DNA of 5,114 bases, taken from assembly GCA_017853235.1 (NCBI GenBank), contig JAFMJX010000135.1:1-5114 (forward strand), in the 5' to 3' direction. A program made the translations under genes and the position numbers. The notes beneath the pieces were generated by a model. The model saw only the letters and a program-made list of their open reading frames with translations, was not told the DNA's origin and did no database searches. This stretch comes from Chitinophagaceae bacterium (GTDB lineage: Bacteria > Bacteroidota > Bacteroidia > Chitinophagales > Chitinophagaceae). Positions 1 through 4,821 of the stretch are shown piece by piece; position 1 is the first letter of the stretch; each line of letters begins with the position of its first letter.

Positions 1-46
1 GATTTACTAATTTTTCTTCTACTGAAAAGTCTTTTACTGATGCCAT
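1..46 (-). CDS. N-terminus of probable C4-type zinc-ribbon / coiled-coil protein (partial)
   Basis: The minus strand opens with ATG at 46-44 and reads MASVKDFSVEEKLVN before leaving the window, so only 15 codons are visible. Seen: an open frame starting nine bases after the stop of the Nif3 gene on the same strand. Known: in Bacteroidota, a zinc-ribbon protein with a long N-terminal coiled coil (CT398/DUF164-like family) very often follows nif3, and these proteins typically begin with a short polar lead followed by a 'VEEKL'-like motif. The match in position, strand and opening residues supports that identity, but the coiled coil and the cysteine pairs lie outside the window. The tight spacing implies co-transcription with nif3. 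The molecular role of the family is not firmly known. Confidence 0.5.
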   Translation of the reverse strand, partial: MASVKDFSVEEKLVN

Positions 47-55
47 AATTGTTAT

Positions 56-856
56 TTATTTAAGGTATCTTACCGGTTGGGTATTGACTCGAGATTCGAG
101 GACGGCAAAGGTAGGGAATTTACCCGTTAAATAAGCAACAATTAGAGCAGGAACATATTGCTCGCTTTCTCCATGACCAATGTCGAGCATTAAAAATTGG
201 GAATCGGCTTCAAAAAATTCATGGTATTTTAGGTCACTGGTGATAAAACAGTCCACCTTTTGTGCTTTGACAGAGGGTATTAAAAAACTTCCACTACCTC
301 CACATAAAGCTATGGTTTTCAATCTTTTACCGGTAAAATGAGTATGTTTTACCAATTCTAAATTCAGCTTTTCTTTCACCCATTTTACAAAATCTTGTTC
401 CTCTGTCTCCAAAGGCAACTCTCCTTTTAAACCGGAGCCTACTGGCATTCCTTTGGAGTCAAAAATACCTGGTTTGGGGTCTAAAATTTGTCTATTTTCT
501 AGGTGTAATTTGTCGGCGATGCTTTTATTCACCCCATCTATAATATTATCTAGGTTGGTATGAATGGCATACAAAGCGATCTTATTTTTGAGTGCTTTTA
601 TGGCAACACGTGTCACATAATGATTTGGTATAAATTGTTTGATTCCTTTAAAAACGATGGGGTGGTGGCTTACGATGAGATTACATCCTTTTTCTATTGC
701 TTCCTCTAAGACAGCTTCGGTACAATCTAAGGAACACAAAATACCGGTACATTCCATTTGTGGATCGCCTATAATGAGCCCAGCATTGTCATAAGATTCT
801 TGAAAAGAGAGTGGTGCCCAAGACTCTAATGCCGTTGTGATTGACTTTATTTGCAT
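56..856 (-). CDS. Nif3-like dinuclear metal-centre protein (YbgI family), short form
   Basis: A 266-residue Nif3/YbgI-family protein. These are cytosolic proteins that form toroidal hexamers with a two-metal site; their substrate is unsettled (GTP cyclohydrolase I type 2-like annotations are common but weakly supported). The metal-site signatures are all visible: SHHPIVFKG with H64 and H65, IHTNLDN with H99 and D103, and the C-terminal DIGHGESEQ with H228 and E232. A glycine-rich CGGSGSFL segment lies at about 185-192. The start ATG at 856-854 gives the usual family N-terminus and has no Shine-Dalgarno, as normal for this phylum. Most Bacteroidota homologues are about 365 residues, with a PII/CutA-like domain of roughly 100 residues inserted in the middle. 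Here residues 127-142 (around DPKPG and GSG) join directly, so that domain is absent. It leads a leftward operon with the zinc-ribbon gene. The family call is secure; the function is not. Confidence 0.93.
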   Translation of the reverse strand: MQIKSITTALESWAPLSFQESYDNAGLIIGDPQMECTGILCSLDCTEAVLEEAIEKGCNLIVSHHPIVFKGIKQFIPNHYVTRVAIKALKNKIALYAIHTNLDNIIDGVNKSIADKLHLENRQILDPKPGIFDSKGMPVGSGLKGELPLETEEQDFVKWVKEKLNLELVKHTHFTGKRLKTIALCGGSGSFLIPSVKAQKVDCFITSDLKYHEFFEADSQFLMLDIGHGESEQYVPALIVAYLTGKFPTFAVLESRVNTQPVRYLK

Positions 857-873
857 AGCTTAAAATTAATTAG

Positions 874-904
874 AAAAATTAGCATTACATCAACCAAGGT
901 CAAA
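874..904 (-). promoter_or_regulatory. Candidate Bacteroidota-type promoter for nif3
   Basis: On the minus strand TTTG (904-901) is followed, after exactly 19 bases, by TAATTTTT (881-874). This resembles the Bacteroidota -33 TTTG / -7 TAnnTTTG promoter, with one mismatch in the last base of the -7 box. It would start transcription about 10-15 bases before the nif3 ATG at 856. No comparable box was found on the plus strand for the photolyase in the 857-938 spacer. This is a pattern match in AT-rich DNA. Confidence 0.4.
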
Positions 905-938
905 CAATTTCACCTATCTATTGTTATTCATTTTACAC

Positions 939-2252
939 ATGACACAAAAAATAAACATATTTTGGTTTAGACGTGATTTGCGTTGGGAGGATAATGTAGG
1001 CTTATTTCATGCATTAGAAAATAGTTTGCCAGTATTACCCATTTTTATCTTTGACACTCAAATTTTAGAAAAGCTTGAGGACAAAAAAGATCGAAGGGTG
1101 CATTTTATTCATACTGCCTTAGAAGCACTTCAAGAAAAAATAGCTGGGAAAGGCAAAACACTACTTGTATTAAAAGGGGATCCCATACAAGTTTGGAAAG
1201 ATTTGATAAAAAAATACAGCATTCATTCAGTTTTCACAAATCATGATTACGAACCTTATGCGTTGGATCGGGATGAAACCATTAAAAACATTTTAGTAAA
1301 AAATAATATCTCTTTTAACACTTATAAGGATCAAGTTATTTTTGAAAAAGAAGAAGTCGTGAAAGAGGATGGAAGGCCTTATACTATTTATACTCCATAT
1401 GCAAATAAATGGCGAGCTCATTGGATGAATCATACTCCAAAATTACATCCTTCCGAAAAAAAGTTAGATCAATTGTGGTCACAAAAAGTGGTGCCCATTC
1501 CCAGTTTGAAAGATATTGGTTTTGAAATAACAGATGTACAAATTCCTCCCATAGCGCCTCAAGAATCTACAATCAAAAAATATACCGATCAACGAAATTT
1601 CCCTGCTATAAAAGGAGGAACAACTCATTTGAGTGTTCATCTTAGATTTGGAACTATCTCTATAAGAAAACTAGCATTGTCTAGCCAAGCTTTAAATAGT
1701 ACTTTTTTTAATGAACTCATTTGGCGAGATTTTTACCACATGATATTATGGCATTTTCCGCAAGTAGGTAAAGGAAAGTCCTTCAAACCTAAATATGATT
1801 TTATTAAATGGAGAAATAATGAAAAGGAATTTAAAGCTTGGTGTGAAGGAAGAACAGGATATCCAATAGTTGATGCAGGCATGCGCGAACTTAATGCGAC
1901 CGGTTTTATGCATAATAGGGTAAGAATGATTGTCGCAAGTTTTTTAACCAAACATTTGTTGATTGATTGGAGATGGGGCGAGGCTTATTTTGCCCAAAAA
2001 CTGTTAGATTATGACTTAGCTGCAAATAACGGAGGTTGGCAATGGGCAAGTGGCAGTGGCTGTGATGCAGCACCTTACTTTAGAGTGTTTAATCCACGTT
2101 TACAAACTGAAAAATTTGACAAGGATTTAAAATACATTAGACAATGGATTCCCGAACTAGATAGTTTTGAATATCCTACACCTATTGTTGTTCATGAAGT
2201 AGCTCGCGAAAGAGTTTTAGCCGCCTACAGTGAAGCCTTAAAAGAGGGTTAA
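939..2252 (+). CDS. phrB: Deoxyribodipyrimidine photolyase (class I cryptochrome/photolyase family)
   Basis: This 437-residue light-driven flavoenzyme most likely splits UV-induced cyclobutane pyrimidine dimers in DNA. The N-terminal alpha/beta antenna domain opens with FWFRRDLR (8-15) and contains YTPYANKW (151-158). The C-terminal FAD-binding helical domain carries ELIWRDF (E259, W262), GYPIVDAGMREL (about 307-318), HNRVRMIVASFL (325-336) and AANNGGWQW. By hand alignment to E. coli PhrB, the substrate-contact residues correspond to E259, W262 and W369, the residue next to flavin N5 to N363, and the electron-transfer tryptophan triad to W291, W344 and W367, with conserved spacing. Asn at 363 fits a repair enzyme better than a plant-type cryptochrome, which usually has Asp. 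The antenna chromophore cannot be told from sequence. ATG at 939 is chosen because it puts the FWFRRDLR motif at the usual distance; an in-frame TTG at 921 would add six atypical residues. Its stop overlaps the convergent mqnD stop. The symbol is by similarity. Confidence 0.93.
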   Translation: MTQKINIFWFRRDLRWEDNVGLFHALENSLPVLPIFIFDTQILEKLEDKKDRRVHFIHTALEALQEKIAGKGKTLLVLKGDPIQVWKDLIKKYSIHSVFTNHDYEPYALDRDETIKNILVKNNISFNTYKDQVIFEKEEVVKEDGRPYTIYTPYANKWRAHWMNHTPKLHPSEKKLDQLWSQKVVPIPSLKDIGFEITDVQIPPIAPQESTIKKYTDQRNFPAIKGGTTHLSVHLRFGTISIRKLALSSQALNSTFFNELIWRDFYHMILWHFPQVGKGKSFKPKYDFIKWRNNEKEFKAWCEGRTGYPIVDAGMRELNATGFMHNRVRMIVASFLTKHLLIDWRWGEAYFAQKLLDYDLAANNGGWQWASGSGCDAAPYFRVFNPRLQTEKFDKDLKYIRQWIPELDSFEYPTPIVVHEVARERVLAAYSEALKEG

Positions 2253-3103
2253 CTTATGGACAAACGGTGGTAAACTTCTTCTAAATGAGCAATTGCTTTT
2301 TGCCCCATTTCACCCATGTTTAAACTAAAGTCATTGACATATAAATCAATATAATATCGCATCACATTTTCTGACATTTCTTGAGCATTGCATGTTACAA
2401 AGTCTGGAAGATTTTCGTAGCTATTTTTAAAAGCATATGCCACACTTTCATGTATTAAATGATCTACTTTTTTGATATCATTTTTAGAAATATCATTACG
2501 TGCAATGATTCCGCCTAATGGAATAGGAGCATGGAAAGTGTTTTCAAAATAAGTTCCTAAATCCATCCAAAGTGTCAATCCTTTATCAGCGTAGGTAAAA
2601 CGGTTTTCATGTATTATCACACCGGCATCTACTTTGCCCGTTAGCACTGCATCTTCAATATCATCAAATACTAGAAAAACTTTATTCTGCACTTCAGGAA
2701 AAGCTAAACTAAAAAGAAGATGAGCTGTTGTGTTTTTGCCAGGAATGGCCACCCTCATGCTTTTTGGATCAGGTTTTCCTTCTTTATCAAAAAAATGTTC
2801 TTTTAAAGAATGTTCTTTTTTTGAAGCACCCCCTTTTTTATAAACCAACAAAGGACCCACACCCTTTCCTAAAGCCCCACCACTTTGCAATAATTGATAC
2901 TTATTTTGAACTAATGGCCATACTCCATAACTAATTTTTGAAAAAGAAAGAATTCCATTTAAAGACCATTCATTTAAAGTTTGTACATCTTCTAAATGCA
3001 CTTTGAATTCAAATCCTTGCGTATCAATTTTGTGATTGACTAAGGCATCAAAAATGAATGTATCATTAGGGCAAGGGGAAAATCCAATATCAAACAAGGG
3101 CAT
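2249..3103 (-). CDS. mqnD: 1,4-dihydroxy-6-naphthoate synthase, menaquinone biosynthesis (futalosine route)
   Basis: A 284-residue MqnD-family protein of the futalosine pathway. It converts cyclic dehypoxanthinyl futalosine to 1,4-dihydroxy-6-naphthoate, the aromatic core of menaquinone. It has a periplasmic-binding-protein-like fold but acts in the cytosol; no signal peptide is visible. Recognisable motifs are SPCPNDTF (9-16) near the N-terminus, SFSKISYG (53-60), the AIPGKNTTA segment (119-127), and GVIIHENRFTY (161-171), whose H165 matches the conserved catalytic histidine of the family. Residues about 89-115 form a lysine-rich, charged stretch, slightly longer than I expect there. Length is typical. 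The gene begins two bases after the mqnB stop on the same strand, so the two are almost certainly co-transcribed and translationally coupled. At its 3' end it overlaps the convergent photolyase gene by four bases. There is no Shine-Dalgarno before the ATG. Confidence 0.93.
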   Translation of the reverse strand: MPLFDIGFSPCPNDTFIFDALVNHKIDTQGFEFKVHLEDVQTLNEWSLNGILSFSKISYGVWPLVQNKYQLLQSGGALGKGVGPLLVYKKGGASKKEHSLKEHFFDKEGKPDPKSMRVAIPGKNTTAHLLFSLAFPEVQNKVFLVFDDIEDAVLTGKVDAGVIIHENRFTYADKGLTLWMDLGTYFENTFHAPIPLGGIIARNDISKNDIKKVDHLIHESVAYAFKNSYENLPDFVTCNAQEMSENVMRYYIDLYVNDFSLNMGEMGQKAIAHLEEVYHRLSIS

Positions 3104-3105
3104 AG

Positions 3106-3774
3106 TTATGCAATTTTGTAAAGCGCATCTAAATATTGAAGAAGTGCTTCGTTTAAATTATAAATTGCTTCTTTCATGTGCCATTTTGATTTATTACGTT
3201 CACCAACATAATTTGAAACAGCACGAATTTGCATGAAAGGAATATTTAAATCTCGACCCATATAATGTAATGCAGCACCCTCCATGGATTCAATACTCGC
3301 TTTGTATTTAAAATGATATAATTCTATTTTATTTTTATCAGTGGTTATGGTATTTACAGTCACCCCTTTTTTGGCAGGAAGAGGAAGTAAATTGTATTGT
3401 TTGAGCCAAGGGTTGGGTAGTGATTTTTTTTCATAAGGAGGATCATTGGGTTGGTCTAATTTTAAGTCAAACAAATCTTTCCATTGTTTATTTTCAGTCA
3501 CTCCAATATCTCCAACAAAATCATCCTTGATAGCGAATACTTTTCCTAAAGGAATTTTGTGATCAAAACATCCCCCAATTCCAACTTGAATTATTAAAGT
3601 AGGCGTTTCTTGCACAAACATTTTCATCAAGGAAACGCTGGATGCCAACATGCCTATTCCCGATTCATGAAATCCTACCGAAAAACGTTTGCTCGTTCCA
3701 ACGTATTTAGGATTGATTTTTTGAAAACAGGGTATCCATTCTCCATTTGTTGCTGCAGTAATGATTACTCTCAT
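3106..3774 (-). CDS. mqnB: Futalosine hydrolase
   Basis: A 222-residue nucleoside-phosphorylase-superfamily protein, identified as futalosine hydrolase. It removes hypoxanthine from futalosine to give dehypoxanthinyl futalosine in menaquinone synthesis. Superfamily signatures are IIQVGIGGCFD (61-71), the nucleoside-binding ESMEGAALHYM (162-172, with M164 and E165), and RAVSNYVGERN (184-194). In the last motif N188 occupies the place where methylthioadenosine/S-adenosylhomocysteine nucleosidases carry a catalytic aspartate; from memory, Asn here is usual in futalosine hydrolases, which argues against an MTAN. The directly adjacent mqnD strongly supports the call. The ATG at 3774-3772 starts at the first beta strand (MRVIITAAT) with no Shine-Dalgarno. 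A perfect TAnnTTTG box on this strand lies 37 bases upstream. Other pathway genes (mqnA, mqnC, mqnE) are not in the window. Confidence 0.92.
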   Translation of the reverse strand: MRVIITAATNGEWIPCFQKINPKYVGTSKRFSVGFHESGIGMLASSVSLMKMFVQETPTLIIQVGIGGCFDHKIPLGKVFAIKDDFVGDIGVTENKQWKDLFDLKLDQPNDPPYEKKSLPNPWLKQYNLLPLPAKKGVTVNTITTDKNKIELYHFKYKASIESMEGAALHYMGRDLNIPFMQIRAVSNYVGERNKSKWHMKEAIYNLNEALLQYLDALYKIA

Positions 3775-3811
3775 GTTGTAAAGGTCGGTAAAGACTGCTA
3801 AAATTGGCTAT

Positions 3812-3819
3812 CAAATTTA
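3812..3819 (-). promoter_or_regulatory. Candidate -7 promoter box for the mqnB-mqnD operon
   Basis: Read on the minus strand this is TAAATTTG, a perfect match to the Bacteroidota -7 consensus TAnnTTTG. It would place transcription start about 30 bases before the mqnB ATG at 3774. No TTTG sits at the expected -33 distance (the 19-21 base offset falls on a C-rich stretch), so support rests on the -7 element and on its location in the only spacer before the operon. Confidence 0.45.
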
Positions 3820-3827
3820 TATCTTTG
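3820..3827 (+). promoter_or_regulatory. Candidate -7 promoter box for the first PTPS/QueD-like gene
   Basis: TATCTTTG is a perfect match to TAnnTTTG on the plus strand. It lies immediately next to the opposed mqnB box. Transcription would begin at about 3832-3834, leaving a leader of only about a dozen bases before the ATG at 3845. No good -33 TTTG is seen about 19-21 bases upstream. Confidence 0.45.
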
Positions 3828-3835
3828 CAAAAATT

Positions 3836-3842
3836 AAAGGAG
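3836..3842 (+). promoter_or_regulatory. Shine-Dalgarno-like AAAGGAG close to the start codon
   Basis: AAAGGAG sits only two bases before ATG 3845 and five bases before the in-frame GTG at 3848. This is the only strong Shine-Dalgarno-like sequence before a start in the window. The phylum usually does not rely on such sites and the spacing to ATG is short, so it may be coincidental. If it does function, it fits GTG 3848 slightly better on spacing alone. Confidence 0.3.
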
Positions 3843-3844
3843 TC

Positions 3845-4255
3845 ATGGTGTACCTAACCCGTGTGGAACATTTTAATGCAGCACATAAATTAGCCAATCC
3901 CAATTGGACCAAGGAAAAGAATGAAGAAGTGTTTGGAGTGTGTGCAAATGAAAATTGGCATGGGCATAATTATGAATTGTTTGTAACGATCAAAGGCAAG
4001 CCAGATGCGGATACCGGATTTTTATTTGACGTTAAAAAATTGAGTTTGATCATACGTAAATATGTGATTGACGAACTAGATCATAAAAATTTGAATTTAG
4101 ATGTGCCATTTATGCAAGGTCAAATGTGTAGCACCGAAAATTTAGCAGTGGCCATATGGAAACAATTAGCTCCACATATCCCCGCAGTAGTTCAATTGCA
4201 TTCCATCAAACTCTACGAAACCCCCCGTATTTTTGTAGAATACTTTGGAGAATAG
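3845..4255 (+). CDS. 6-pyruvoyl-tetrahydropterin synthase / 6-carboxytetrahydropterin synthase family protein, copy 1
   Basis: A 136-residue T-fold enzyme of the PTPS/QueD family, acting on 7,8-dihydroneopterin triphosphate, the FolE product. The zinc ligands are H14 (FNAAH), H39 and H41 (WHGHNYEL). The catalytic Cys is C33 in VFGVCANENWHGH, six residues before H39 as in animal PTPS. D79-H80 (LDHKNLNLD) complete the catalytic triad, and E125 in LYETPRIF is the pterin-anchoring glutamate. The FGxCxNxNxHGHNY context and the YETxR ending resemble animal PTPS more than E. coli QueD, which ends KETCTAGC. From sequence I cannot decide between 6-pyruvoyl-tetrahydropterin production and the 6-carboxy product used for queuosine. 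It leads a rightward pterin cluster with a paralogue and folE, and is divergent from mqnB. ATG 3845 is preferred over GTG 3848. Confidence 0.9.
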   Translation: MVYLTRVEHFNAAHKLANPNWTKEKNEEVFGVCANENWHGHNYELFVTIKGKPDADTGFLFDVKKLSLIIRKYVIDELDHKNLNLDVPFMQGQMCSTENLAVAIWKQLAPHIPAVVQLHSIKLYETPRIFVEYFGE

Positions 4256-4323
4256 TATTTTGCCTCAGTTTTTTCCAATAATTTGTTTAAAAATTTTACG
4301 AAAAGCGACATAAAATCTTAAAC

Positions 4324-4351
4324 GTTTAACTTTTTAATTAAAAAGTTAAAC
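4324..4351. repeat. Perfect 28-base palindrome in the spacer between the two PTPS-like genes
   Basis: Arms of 14 bases, GTTTAACTTTTTAA and its exact reverse complement, meet at 4337/4338 with no spacer. The left end overlaps a second perfect palindrome, TTAAACGTTTAA (4318-4329), and a further GTTTAA lies at 4285-4290. The spacer runs 4256-4407 and shows no gene. The RNA could fold into a 12-base-pair, almost wholly A-U stem with an AATT loop, but it is followed by AAAATGCC rather than a U run, so it is a poor intrinsic terminator. A binding site for a dimeric regulator is the more attractive reading, but nothing here names the regulator. Confidence 0.75.
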
Positions 4352-4394
4352 AAAATGCCATTTGTAGCGTTATTTATGATGTAACTTCGTTGTC

Positions 4395-4402
4395 TTAATT
4401 TG
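4395..4402 (+). promoter_or_regulatory. Weak -7-like box immediately before the second PTPS-like gene
   Basis: TTAATTTG differs from TAnnTTTG at one base. It ends five bases before ATG 4408, so a transcript from it would be leaderless or nearly so. The only nearby TTTG (4361-4364) lies 30 bases upstream, too far for a standard -33 element. The second gene may instead depend on read-through from copy 1. Confidence 0.2.
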
Positions 4403-4407
4403 GAAAC

Positions 4408-4821
4408 ATGGAACAAAAAGTAGCAGTTAGTAGAAAAGAGCATTTTAATGCTGCGCACCGATTGTTTTGTGCCGACTGGAGTGATGCCGAAAATAAACGT
4501 GTTTTTGGTGCCTGCAGTAATCCAAACTATCATGGTCACAACTACGAATTAGTGGTACAAGTAATAGGGTATCCCGATCCTCAAACAGGATTTGTAATCA
4601 ATACCAAGGAACTTAGCACACTAGTGGAGAAAGAAGTGATTGCGAGGTTTGATCATAAAAATTTAAACTTGGATACAGATGTTTTTAAAAATTTAAATCC
4701 TTCTGCTGAAAATATTGCACGAGTGATTTATAATTTATTAAGACCAAATATATCCTCCTCATTAGAATTAAAAATACGTCTGTATGAAACAGAAAGAAAC
4801 TTTGTTGACTACCCCGCTTAA
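4408..4821 (+). CDS. 6-pyruvoyl-tetrahydropterin synthase / 6-carboxytetrahydropterin synthase family protein, copy 2
   Basis: A 137-residue paralogue of the upstream gene; a hand alignment gives about 63 identical residues over about 133 positions with one gap. All catalytic positions are retained: zinc ligands H17, H42 and H44, nucleophile C36 (VFGACSNPNYHGH), triad partners D82-H83 (FDHKNLNLD), and the substrate-anchoring E127 (LYETERNF). The NPNxHGHNY and YETERNxVxY signatures resemble animal PTPS and the common Bacteroidota form found beside folE. It lies 152 bases after copy 1, and its last 38 bases overlap the start of folE in another frame, so FolE and this enzyme, successive in the pathway, are probably translationally coupled. 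The likely product is 6-pyruvoyl-tetrahydropterin or 6-carboxytetrahydropterin; sequence alone does not settle which. ATG 4408 is the natural start, with GGA six bases upstream but no real Shine-Dalgarno. Confidence 0.9.
   Translation: MEQKVAVSRKEHFNAAHRLFCADWSDAENKRVFGACSNPNYHGHNYELVVQVIGYPDPQTGFVINTKELSTLVEKEVIARFDHKNLNLDTDVFKNLNPSAENIARVIYNLLRPNISSSLELKIRLYETERNFVDYPA

Noticed and set aside
921..938. In-frame TTG start at 921 extending the photolyase by six residues.
   Set aside because: The extension (LFILH after the start) is not like photolyase N-termini, and ATG 939 places the FWFRRDLR motif normally.
1733..1951. A 72-codon open frame antisense to the photolyase gene.
   Set aside because: It lies wholly inside the conserved FAD-binding region of phrB, has no recognisable motif and no promoter-like box; it is a shadow of the coding frame.
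2728..3801. Several 60-70-codon plus-strand frames within or across mqnD and mqnB (2728-2934, 3036-3236, 3610-3801).
   Set aside because: They are antisense to well-supported conserved genes and encode composition typical of reversed coding strand, with no family resemblance.
4324..4351. The 28-base palindrome as an intrinsic terminator of copy 1.
   Set aside because: The stem is nearly all A-U and is followed by AAAATGCC rather than a U run; it is kept as a palindrome of unknown function.
4318..4539. A 73-codon minus-strand frame over the spacer and the start of copy 2.
   Set aside because: Most of it is antisense to conserved PTPS codons, and the rest reads through the AT-rich palindrome; there is no independent support.
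4079..4664. An exact 14-base repeat GATCATAAAAATTT in both PTPS-like genes (4079-4092 and 4651-4664), possibly gene conversion.
   Set aside because: It encodes the conserved catalytic DHKNL motif with AT-rich codons; identity does not extend into the flanks, so codon constraint explains it.
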